30,698 nucleotides of DNA, taken from NCBI GenBank assembly GCA_007131745.1, contig SLPX01000172.1, positions 1 through 30,698 on the forward strand, given 5' to 3'. A program made the position numbers and the translations under genes. Numbering within the stretch: position 1 is the stretch's first letter; each line of letters starts with the position of its first letter. Positions 23,866-30,698 of the stretch are shown piece by piece. The notes under the pieces are model-generated. The model was not told the origin of the DNA and searched no databases. It saw nothing but the letters and a program-made list of their open reading frames with translations. The DNA is from Myxococcales bacterium (GTDB lineage Bacteria > Myxococcota > Polyangia > HGW-17 > SLPX01).

Positions 23866-24588
23866 ATGACGGAATCCCAAGTTTTTCCGAATACATTTCC
23901 GGCCGGTGTTCTTGTCGATGGTTTGGAGCCGGGACAAGCAGCGGTAGTAATTGCACGTGCAGGCGTGGGAAAAAGTTCTGTTTTGATACAGGCCGCCCTG
24001 GCATGTCTAATAAGAGGCGGTGAGGTTTTGCATGTCTCGGCCGGTCAAACGGTGCAACATGTAAAGCGTGCATATGACGACATGTTATATGTGATTCACG
24101 AACGGTTTTTCAAATCCATTTGTTTTGACTCTATGTGCATGTGCGTAGAACGCGGCAGGCACATCCATTGTTGCAAGAACAGGGTTTTTTCCGCGGAAAA
24201 GCTGGAACGGACGATATCCTTTCTTCCGGAAGAGTTCACGCCCTCCGCTGTAATGGTCGATGGAATGGATTTGAAACGCATGGGCGGAGAGGCTCTGGTC
24301 GAACTTCAGAAGCTGGCCCAAAAAAAAGGCTTCTTTCTCTGGTTTTCCGCACTTTCACACCGAACGGATCCCGAACCTCCAAACGGATGTTTGCCTGTAC
24401 CGCTGGATGAAACCGAGAAATTTTGGGATTCGGTGTTTGCTTTGAAACCTGTTGCCCGAAGAACCGTCCTGGATTGCTTGAAAAAGGGTGTCCGTTTGTT
24501 TCCGTGTTTCGGCGATCCCGGTTCGGAAAAAAAACAGGCCGGACTGTTTTTGGATCCCGTAACCAACATGATAGTATCTGATGGGTAA
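23866..24588 (+). CDS. Small RecA/KaiC-like ATPase domain protein
   Basis: This 240-residue protein has a RecA-like fold. The Walker A loop is ARAGVGKSS at residues 30-38, with Ala in place of the first Gly, and the Walker B strand is SAVMVDGMD near 127-135. After the P-loop the sequence follows KaiC/RadA-type ATPases (VLHVSAGQTVQHVKRAYDDM). Five cysteines cluster at 86, 91, 93, 102 and 103, which is unusual for the fold. There is no zinc finger, protease or second RecA domain, so it is neither RadA nor KaiC. A good AAAGGA lies before ATG 23866. It begins 27 nt after the EF-G gene and may be cotranscribed with it. The function is unknown. Confidence 0.75.
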   Translation: MTESQVFPNTFPAGVLVDGLEPGQAAVVIARAGVGKSSVLIQAALACLIRGGEVLHVSAGQTVQHVKRAYDDMLYVIHERFFKSICFDSMCMCVERGRHIHCCKNRVFSAEKLERTISFLPEEFTPSAVMVDGMDLKRMGGEALVELQKLAQKKGFFLWFSALSHRTDPEPPNGCLPVPLDETEKFWDSVFALKPVARRTVLDCLKKGVRLFPCFGDPGSEKKQAGLFLDPVTNMIVSDG

Positions 24589-24593
24589 ACGGG

Positions 24594-24622
24594 TTGACAG
24601 AAGAGGTTAATACACGTATTTA
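24594..24622 (+). promoter_or_regulatory. Promoter of tRNA-Cys
   Basis: A perfect TTGACA at 24594-24599 is 17 bp from TATTTA(T) at 24617-24623. Transcription would start about 8 nt before the tRNA, a typical distance. The -35 starts 5 bp after the stop of the ATPase gene. Confidence 0.6.
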
Positions 24623-24637
24623 TGAAGCCGTTATCGC

Positions 24638-24709
<72 letters not shown>

Positions 24710-24718
24710 TTCCGAATT

Positions 24719-26122
24719 ATGCGTGTCGGAATACTTGCCTACAGCTACCCTCCATGTGATTCCATCGGCGCTATGCGGCCGGCGGGTTGGGTCCGTTACT
24801 TGCCGGAATTTGGAATTGAACCAATCGTGGTGACAAGACACTGGGATGGGAACCTTCGAAGCAGCCGGGATCATGTCGAAAAGAGTTCAATAGAAGAAGT
24901 AAGGGTGAAGAGGGAAGGGGGCGCTTTGATAGTCCGCGCGCCGTTCATCCCCGACGTGCGGGACCGCATGATCTTGCGTTTCGGATTGGAACGTTTTGCA
25001 GGGCCGAGGAAAATGCTTTCATTGATTCTGTCCTGTTCACAAATGGCGACACTTGCGTGGGATCATCACGCACCGGTTTTTCGGGCCGCTCTGGATCATT
25101 TCCGAAAGGAACCTTGTGATCTTTTGATCGCCACGGGGGGGCCTTTTGTTTTGTTTCGTTATGCGCATTTGCTGTCAAAAAAACTGCGAATTCCGTGGAT
25201 AGCGGACTACCGCGACGGTTGGACCACATCCGAGGAGCTTAGTTACTCATCTCTGCACCGCAGGATTTTGCAGAAAACATTCTTTCGTCTGGCAGAAAAA
25301 AAATATCTGCAGTCCGCTGCTCTGATTACCACGGCCGCGCCGTCTTATGCCGAATCTCTTGCCAAACTCCATGAAAACATTCCCGTCCAGGTTGTGTTAA
25401 ACGGGTTTGATGATGAGACGGTTTCCTATCTTAGGAAAGATGGGGTTTTGAAAGATTCCAACTTTGCACTGGATCCTTCGGAGCGCATGTCAACTCCAGA
25501 GTCCGGGAGGCCTGTAGGAGACAGAACGCTCGTAATTTTTTACGGCGGAACTCTCTATGAACACCAACCCGTTGAACGGTTTTTTGATGGGTTGGATCTT
25601 TTTGTCAAAATGAGACCCTCGGCCCGGCTGAAAGTCAGATTTGTAGGGACCGGTTTTCACGAGGCGGCTGGTGAGAGAATCCGCAGGTTGACCGAAAAAG
25701 CTCCATATTCAGTGGAAATTGTTCCAAGAATGGATTACCGGAATTTTTTAATCGGAGCGGCTTCAGCACACCTGCTCCTCTTGTTGAGCAGAAAAGATTC
25801 CGGGTGGTTGAATGCAAAGATATTTGATTATTTGGCCGTAAGACGGCGAATCATTTTGGTGGAGCGGGATGGGGGGGTTCTCGATGGTATTATACGTGAA
25901 ACAGGAGCAGGGTTGAGCGGATCTACTCCCGGGGAAATCGCCCGGATTGTTTCGGATGCTTATGATGCACTCCATGAAACAGGTGACGTGGTGTGTGTTT
26001 CCGAGGGGTGGGAAAAATACGGTCGTCGGGGTCAAACGGAAATTCTTGCTAATCTGGCGGTGAAGGTTGGAAGTCGATTCCGTCTGGAAAAGGGATGTCC
26101 TCGTTGCATGGGCCCGGGTTGA
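24719..26122 (+). CDS. GT4-type glycosyltransferase
   Basis: This 467-residue protein has the two Rossmann domains of GT-B enzymes. The N-terminus MRVGILAYSYPPCDSIGAMRP is the acceptor-domain start typical of group 1 (GT4) transferases of surface polysaccharide synthesis. The C-domain has VIFYGGTLYEHQPVERFF, RFVGTG and the nucleotide-sugar segment SGWLNAKIFDYLAVRRRIILV. It should move a sugar from a nucleotide donor to a glycan or lipid in the cytoplasm; the sugar cannot be told. The start at 24719 fits the conserved N-terminus. There is no Shine-Dalgarno because the gene lies 9 nt behind tRNA-Cys. Its last 74 bp overlap the end of the convergent lipoprotein gene. Confidence 0.85.
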   Translation: MRVGILAYSYPPCDSIGAMRPAGWVRYLPEFGIEPIVVTRHWDGNLRSSRDHVEKSSIEEVRVKREGGALIVRAPFIPDVRDRMILRFGLERFAGPRKMLSLILSCSQMATLAWDHHAPVFRAALDHFRKEPCDLLIATGGPFVLFRYAHLLSKKLRIPWIADYRDGWTTSEELSYSSLHRRILQKTFFRLAEKKYLQSAALITTAAPSYAESLAKLHENIPVQVVLNGFDDETVSYLRKDGVLKDSNFALDPSERMSTPESGRPVGDRTLVIFYGGTLYEHQPVERFFDGLDLFVKMRPSARLKVRFVGTGFHEAAGERIRRLTEKAPYSVEIVPRMDYRNFLIGAASAHLLLLLSRKDSGWLNAKIFDYLAVRRRIILVERDGGVLDGIIRETGAGLSGSTPGEIARIVSDAYDALHETGDVVCVSEGWEKYGRRGQTEILANLAVKVGSRFRLEKGCPRCMGPG

Positions 26123-27782
26123 TTCGAAGTGCCTGTGATTCGAAAAGCGGTCTTCCATCAGGTGTTTTCCGGGCTGCAGACAGCACACGGGCCAGGAGAT
26201 GAAACGGGGTTGTACCGGTGACCGTCACCAGGAGTCCGCATTCATCCGGAAAAGTTCTTTTTACATCAAGAAGCAAATCCTGCAGTTCGGCGATTGCAGC
26301 GCTCAACCCTGATTGTTTTTCGTACCGCTCTCCTGTTTCTTCGATTCGGTCAATGTTTATCGTAGGAGAACACGCACCGCCTCTTGCAGAAACGCGGAGT
26401 CGCCGGGGAGAGATCTCCAGTGTAATCCAACGAGATGTGCAATCTTCCCGCCATTGAACAGCCGGCACGAAAGACTTTTCTTTTTCGGTCGGCCAGGGAG
26501 CGATTGCAAGCATGCTGAGAGGAAGCTCCGACATACGGAGGCCGGTCGCACTCTCTGTCAGGATGGTTTCGCACAATTGAGGGGCGGTGTGAGCTTTCTT
26601 TTTTGGGATAGGCGCGAGTACCTGGAACCCGATGGATTCGAAACCGGATCGCACTGAAGCTTGCAATACGGCCCAAACCCTGTACCAGGGGATCGACGGT
26701 GAAACCCTGAGAGACATGTGTTTGCGTTCGCTTCGGCCGTAAAGCCATGTAAGAAGGGGTCGCAGGTTCCTGTCGCTCGGCCGGGTGACCACTCTATCTC
26801 CGGCCCGTATTCTTTCTTCTTCAACCAGGACAAGGGGCGATTCAAAACGTGGAGAACAATGTTCCACCACTACAAGATCTTTTTTGGATTTCAGAGCGCT
26901 GGTCCAAAGGGATGTGGTTTTCGCCAGCATTTCATGTTCTTGTTTCCATCGTTTTTTTAAAACAGGAACCAGGCTTGAAGCCAGACGGTTTTCGGATTCG
27001 GCAGCGATCTTGTCGAGTGTGATTCTGTTCATGGCATGCAGTGCAAGGGGATCCGGCGCGGGAAGCAGGTGGACGTTTTCGGAAACATAAGCTCGCGGGT
27101 CGTGCTCCGTAAGCGTATATAGGCAGAAGTTGGCCGCTTTTTGACGTTTGCCTTCAGGTGCAATCATCATCGCCCAAAGTGATTGGGCGCACCAGCCGTA
27201 AAGGCGCAAGAGAGCGTTTGCTCTAAAACGTCCGGGTCCATCGCCATGAGTTTTCAAGAAATTCACATGTTCGAGACGTTCATTTGCGGTTCGTGGGAAT
27301 TCACGATCTAGGTCGAGCATTTTTTTTAAGAAAGAGAGTTCTTCTACAATGTCTGAATTTATGCCGGATTTCTTTGAGTGATTCAGCAACCGGGCTGCGT
27401 ACTGATGAAGGGTTTGGAGAACGATTTTTGTCACTGCGGCGGTTCGCTCCACTGAGTCGTCCGAACGGGATGGAATGTTGAGGGTTTCCAGTAGAACCGT
27501 CCGGGAAGGTTCATGGGGCATGAACCTGGCGAAATCGAAAAGATCAACCAGGTAGTGCAAACGAAGGAGCGCCGTTTGGACGCAAGATTCATGGTGGGCC
27601 ATTGTTTGAATGTGGTTTCGTGCTCCTTGTCCGGGTGGGAGAATGAGAGTTTCTTCAATGCGTGCAAGATCGTGAGCGTTTCGGGGACAGCCCGAAATGG
27701 TCGACACGAAAATCGATGTAATAAAAAGAAGGCGAAGGGGTCTTTGCAATGGCCCGGATTTTTTCCCGGAAAAGGTTTTCAT
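26049..27782 (-). CDS. Large lipoprotein with possible paired ExbD/TolR-like domains
   Basis: This 577-residue protein has a signal and a lipobox ISGC that puts the lipidated Cys at residue 32. Residues 40-290 are mostly helical and unrecognised. Two later segments (near residues 335-400 and 490-565) share a pattern of an Asp-led helix, a V-x-V strand, Pro-Trp or Pro-Phe, a helix and a Gly or Phe-x-Ser strand (SLRVSPSIPWYRVWAVLQ; LLVTVTGTTPFHLLARVL). This resembles the periplasmic fold of ExbD/TolR. If correct, it may bind a TonB/Tol-type complex; the resemblance is by eye and uncertain. It is the last gene of a leftward operon, 30 nt after the TPR gene. Its 3' end overlaps the convergent glycosyltransferase gene by 74 bp. 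Confidence 0.7.
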   Translation of the reverse strand: MKTFSGKKSGPLQRPLRLLFITSIFVSTISGCPRNAHDLARIEETLILPPGQGARNHIQTMAHHESCVQTALLRLHYLVDLFDFARFMPHEPSRTVLLETLNIPSRSDDSVERTAAVTKIVLQTLHQYAARLLNHSKKSGINSDIVEELSFLKKMLDLDREFPRTANERLEHVNFLKTHGDGPGRFRANALLRLYGWCAQSLWAMMIAPEGKRQKAANFCLYTLTEHDPRAYVSENVHLLPAPDPLALHAMNRITLDKIAAESENRLASSLVPVLKKRWKQEHEMLAKTTSLWTSALKSKKDLVVVEHCSPRFESPLVLVEEERIRAGDRVVTRPSDRNLRPLLTWLYGRSERKHMSLRVSPSIPWYRVWAVLQASVRSGFESIGFQVLAPIPKKKAHTAPQLCETILTESATGLRMSELPLSMLAIAPWPTEKEKSFVPAVQWREDCTSRWITLEISPRRLRVSARGGACSPTINIDRIEETGERYEKQSGLSAAIAELQDLLLDVKRTFPDECGLLVTVTGTTPFHLLARVLSAARKTPDGRPLFESQALRINPGPCNEDIPFPDGIDFQPSPPD

Positions 27783-27812
27783 GGCACTCGCGCGTAAAGG
27801 TTCTACGAATAT

Positions 27813-28562
27813 TTACAATTGTAAAGATTGATTCAGAATTTCTGCGGATTTTCTTCCGTAACGCGATTCCGGTGAAACGTTTACGGCTTTGAGAAAATGA
27901 TCCCGAGCGTATGCTTTTTCTCCTTTGCGATTCCATACCAGCCCAAGGTGATAATAGGTTTCGGCAAGGTCGGCCGGCCCCGGTCGCCCGACCTCCATGG
28001 ACCGGCAGAACTCCGCGATTGCATCGTCAAGCCGGCCGAGTTTCGATAAAGCAATGCCTCTGGTCCTGTGGAAAAGGGGATTTCTGAAACCCGTGGCCAC
28101 TGCCTGGTCGCAAATGTTCAATGCTTCTTCAGGGTTGCCGTTGATACCCATCAAAAAATACGCGTAATTGTTTTCCCATGAGGCTTTGAGATCTTCCCCC
28201 AGATGGTTTTGATCGGTTTCTCTGAGATAGGATCCTCCGGTTTCATAATCGCCCATTGCCAGGAAACAGGCCGCCATGTTTAGGTTTAGTGCGGCTTTTT
28301 TTGATTTTTTCAGGGTGAATCCCAGCAGAAATCGTGATCCACGGGCGGAAGCACTAAAACGGCCTTGCTGAAAGTCATTCTGAATTCTGGAGGAAGTGAG
28401 AAGAATATCCATAACAAGAACCGTTACTATGAAGACACCGGCTGAGAAAAGCACGGACGGGCTCAGGGATAAGTTAAACAGGGTCAGGGCGGGGAAGACC
28501 AAGGCCGATGCAACGGAGCCGGTCAAAATAATGTGAAGCCATCCGTATCGAAATGCATCCAT
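27813..28562 (-). CDS. TPR-repeat membrane protein
   Basis: This 249-residue protein has two transmembrane helices at the N-terminus (about residues 10-30 and 37-55), then a helical TPR-type solenoid. Repeats are visible at LNMAACFLAMGDYETGGSYL, NYAYFLMGINGNPEEALNI, RTRGIALSKLGRLDDAIAEF and TYYHLGLVWNRKGEKAYARDHF. TPR arrays hold protein partners and have no catalytic role. It is the middle gene of a leftward operon, between the PfkB-like gene (51 nt gap) and the lipoprotein (30 nt gap). It is plausibly a scaffold for that membrane-associated set. Confidence 0.82.
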   Translation of the reverse strand: MDAFRYGWLHIILTGSVASALVFPALTLFNLSLSPSVLFSAGVFIVTVLVMDILLTSSRIQNDFQQGRFSASARGSRFLLGFTLKKSKKAALNLNMAACFLAMGDYETGGSYLRETDQNHLGEDLKASWENNYAYFLMGINGNPEEALNICDQAVATGFRNPLFHRTRGIALSKLGRLDDAIAEFCRSMEVGRPGPADLAETYYHLGLVWNRKGEKAYARDHFLKAVNVSPESRYGRKSAEILNQSLQL

Positions 28563-28613
28563 ATCTCAGGCTCAATGGCAATCGTTATCAATACCGAGCA
28601 TTCCATAAAAAAT

Positions 28614-29510
28614 TCATCCGATGATTTCCATAACCCTGGATTTATCAGGGATACCGGCCAGACCGCCGAGGCTGGCGCAACTCAGTCCGGCTGCAACGGA
28701 TGCAAAGCGCATGCATTTTTCCAGGTCCCACTTCTGGAGCCATCCGTAGACAAAAGCGCCGCGGTAGATGCCTCCCGCGCCGGTTGTATCCACAGTGTCT
28801 TTTGTTTTGTATGCGCTTTGCCTGATAACATTATTGCCGGTCAATCCGATACTGCCCTCGCTTCCAAGAGTCAGCACAACCGTTTCCGGTCCCATTCTCC
28901 GGAGTTCCAGGAGAGCGTCTTCCAGTTCGCCCATTGGGGCGGTTTCCGATGCGAACCGTTCTGAGGCGATGAGCACATTCGTCAACGACACCAATTCGCC
29001 CATGCCTTCCGTCAATGCCGCCGCGTCGAGAATAACCGGTATGCCCTTTTTGTTTGAATATTCGGCTGCATGAATCGAAGCTTTCATCTGGTATCCATCA
29101 AGCAAAAGAGCAGATCCGCCGTCAATCAGAGAAAGGTCCAACTCGTTGATTTCAAGAGGAGAACAGTTCCCCCGGGTATGAAAGAGGAGGCGGTTCCGCC
29201 CGGATACTTCGACCGCTATGTAGGAAAAGGGGGATACTTTTCCTTTTTCGATCATCAGGCCTCGTAAATCCACTCCTATTTGTTTCAAGCTTTTATAGAT
29301 AAAATCACCGAACATGTCGTCCGAGATTTTTCCGATGAACGAAGTCTCGAGTCCCATTGATGCCGAGGTCACCAGCTCAGTGCCGACGCTTCCGCCCGTC
29401 TGGATGCTGAACTGGCTCATTTCCATTTTGGAGCCCGGGCCGGATAGATGGTTCACTACTCCCAAAAAATCAACTCCGGCCATTCCGATGCCTACCACTC
29501 TTTTCTTCAT
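28614..29510 (-). CDS. PfkB/ribokinase-family protein with altered active site
   Basis: This 298-residue protein has the ribokinase fold. The N-terminal GIGMAGVDFLGVV, the substrate-binding GGSVGTELVTSASMGL, the DGYQ and ILDAAAL segments, and the C-terminal VDTTGAGGIYRGAF are family hallmarks. In the last motif the catalytic-base Asp of GAGD is Gly247 (codon GGC at 28770-28772). The enzyme may therefore be inactive, be a binding protein or regulator, or carry a single A-to-G change from a GAC codon. Substrates of the family are sugars and nucleosides; this one is not assignable. It is the first gene of the operon, with AAGAGG before ATG 29510. Confidence 0.85.
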   Translation of the reverse strand: MKKRVVGIGMAGVDFLGVVNHLSGPGSKMEMSQFSIQTGGSVGTELVTSASMGLETSFIGKISDDMFGDFIYKSLKQIGVDLRGLMIEKGKVSPFSYIAVEVSGRNRLLFHTRGNCSPLEINELDLSLIDGGSALLLDGYQMKASIHAAEYSNKKGIPVILDAAALTEGMGELVSLTNVLIASERFASETAPMGELEDALLELRRMGPETVVLTLGSEGSIGLTGNNVIRQSAYKTKDTVDTTGAGGIYRGAFVYGWLQKWDLEKCMRFASVAAGLSCASLGGLAGIPDKSRVMEIIG

Positions 29511-29551
29511 AAAACCTCTTTGGGTTCTTTTTTCCTTCTAGACAGAAAGGT

Positions 29552-29580
29552 ATATTAGCCGTTAATATGATCTCCGACAA
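29552..29580 (-). promoter_or_regulatory. Promoter of the PfkB/TPR/lipoprotein operon
   Basis: Reading leftward, TTGTCG (plus-strand 29575-29580) and TAATAT (plus-strand 29552-29557) are 17 bp apart, about 42 bp before the PfkB-like start. The 149-bp gap is shared with the divergent PEGA gene, for which I see no clear promoter. Confidence 0.6.
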
Positions 29581-29659
29581 GGAAAAGGGGTGATTCATTC
29601 TTGGAATGACCGTTTTTGTAACAGGGTAAAGATAGTAGCCTTCACGTAAGGAGAAAGAA

Positions 29660-30698
29660 ATGAAACGCTTTCTGATTTTGGCTATGCTGATGTTGATGCC
29701 GGCTACAGCCGGGGCGCAAGTTGCTGTTCTGGGCTTGGAATACGAGCCCGGTGCGGAAGATATGGCCCAGTGGGTGACCAAGGCCCTCCGGCATTGGGTG
29801 CAGGCGAGGGGAATCAAGCTCGGCCCTGAACAGGATGCAATGGAAGTGAAACTGGTTTATGGGTGTGAAGAGGTGCCCGAGCGGCCTGCATGCATGGCCA
29901 AGATCGCCCGAGCCATGGAGGTAAACAGGCTGGTTTTCGGCCAGGTCCGACGGGTGGGAGAAGTCTACGCAGTTTCCATAAGATCTCTTGATATGCGACG
30001 TCCAAAGAATCTGGAAACCATGAGCGAGCGTGTTCTGGTTTCAGGCGCATCGTATGTGGGGGTCAAGAATATCGCCGGTGGGTGGATGGACAGGATTTTG
30101 GGCAAGGCGGTGACTGGAACACTTGTGATCACGGGTCCTCCCGGAGCGGTTGTAACGGTGAATGGTCAGCAAGTCGGGCCGTTGCCTGCAACCGGCAGAA
30201 TGGAACTCAGCCTTCCGAAAGGTCAACATATAGTATCTCTCGCAAAAGAGGGTTTTGAAACAGTTGAACAGATAGTTCAAATGAGGGTGGGGCGCAGCGA
30301 AAACCTGAACTTTCAGCTTAAGGAAACTGTAGATACCTCCATAATCCCCACTGTGGACGATCCTCCGGTCGTGACCGATCCGGTTCCGGATCCGATTGTG
30401 GGGGTGGAAAAGAAGAAGAGAATAGATCCCAAATTGTGGTGGCAGGTTTCTTTTTACAGTGCAGCCGGTGTTGCGGCCGGACTTTTGGTGGCCAGTATTT
30501 TCACAGGCAGGAAAGTCAACGATCTTGAGAGGCAGAAAAGAAGGGAACTGGGTATAATTCAGGATGTGGACCCGGGAGCGCAATGGGTCACCGAGAGCGA
30601 TGTCTGCAGTGTAAGCCAGAGCGGTCGAATCGATGATATCTGCCGGGACGGCAAGAGATTCGCGAACATGACAAACGCGTTTCTAATCACCGGCGGAG
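29660..30698 (+). CDS. Exported PEGA-domain protein, 3' end beyond window
   Basis: The frame stays open to the window end, showing 346 residues and no stop. The signal peptide (MKRFLILAMLMLMPATAGAQ) is cut near residue 19. Residues 20-140 form an alpha/beta domain with a Cys pair, similar to the N-terminal region of other envelope PEGA proteins. A PEGA domain follows at about 153-220 (VITGPPGAVVTVNGQQVG, then KGQHIVSLAKEGFE). A Pro/Val/Asp-rich linker and a transmembrane helix near 259-280 come next. PEGA domains are beta-sandwiches found on surface and cell-wall proteins, and are frequent in Myxococcota. AAGGAG at 29648-29653 sets the start. The end and any further domain are not visible. 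Confidence 0.85.
   Translation, partial: MKRFLILAMLMLMPATAGAQVAVLGLEYEPGAEDMAQWVTKALRHWVQARGIKLGPEQDAMEVKLVYGCEEVPERPACMAKIARAMEVNRLVFGQVRRVGEVYAVSIRSLDMRRPKNLETMSERVLVSGASYVGVKNIAGGWMDRILGKAVTGTLVITGPPGAVVTVNGQQVGPLPATGRMELSLPKGQHIVSLAKEGFETVEQIVQMRVGRSENLNFQLKETVDTSIIPTVDDPPVVTDPVPDPIVGVEKKKRIDPKLWWQVSFYSAAGVAAGLLVASIFTGRKVNDLERQKRRELGIIQDVDPGAQWVTESDVCSVSQSGRIDDICRDGKRFANMTNAFLITGG

Overview
The window looks like chromosomal DNA of a Gram-negative bacterium from the former Deltaproteobacteria, most likely Myxococcota or a close relative. The evidence is an outer-membrane OmpA protein with thrombospondin type 3 calcium repeats, an AgmX/PglI-like C-terminal domain, a PEGA-domain exported protein, several lipoproteins, and an elongation factor G of the spd/mitochondrial EFG1 type. 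A two-subunit topoisomerase VI, an archaeal enzyme found only sporadically in bacteria, fits such a genome. The assignment rests on gene content only.

Layout. 1-2614: the 3' part of a large membrane-anchored protein with von Willebrand A and glutamine-amidotransferase-like domains. 2615-4690: an AT-richer, island-like stretch with a DUF4143-type ATPase and a vapBC toxin-antitoxin pair. 4898-8170: a leftward topoisomerase VI operon (B then A) with a good promoter. 8464-11590: a rightward envelope pair (OmpA/TSP3 and AgmX-like) ending in a clear intrinsic terminator. 11717-12772: a leftward ComEC-like metallo-beta-lactamase protein with a TTG start and a terminator-like hairpin in its leader. 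12953-14233: bioA, followed by about 480 bp without a gene. 14715-20164: a membrane redox cluster around a 1245-residue fusion protein that joins a spermidine-synthase-like membrane protein, a covalent-FMN domain and a NapH/NosR-like iron-sulfur membrane domain. 20262-21643: three tandem paralogous cysteine-rich lipoproteins, each with its own copy of the same promoter and 5' leader. 21748-24588: an EF-G and a small RecA-like ATPase. 24638-24709: tRNA-Cys, with a glycosyltransferase gene starting 9 nt after it. 26049-29510: a leftward operon of a PfkB-type sugar kinase lacking the usual catalytic Asp, a TPR membrane protein and a large lipoprotein. 29660-end: an exported PEGA-domain protein cut by the window edge.

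The most unusual part is 14.7-21.6 kb. It pairs a fused transmembrane flavin/Fe-S electron-transfer protein with a tandem family of exported lipoproteins carrying six conserved non-lipid cysteines. A link in which electrons crossing the membrane act on thiols or disulfides of these lipoproteins is a hypothesis based on neighbourhood alone. Most genes in the window concern the cell envelope; topoisomerase VI, bioA, EF-G and tRNA-Cys are the housekeeping or information-processing exceptions.
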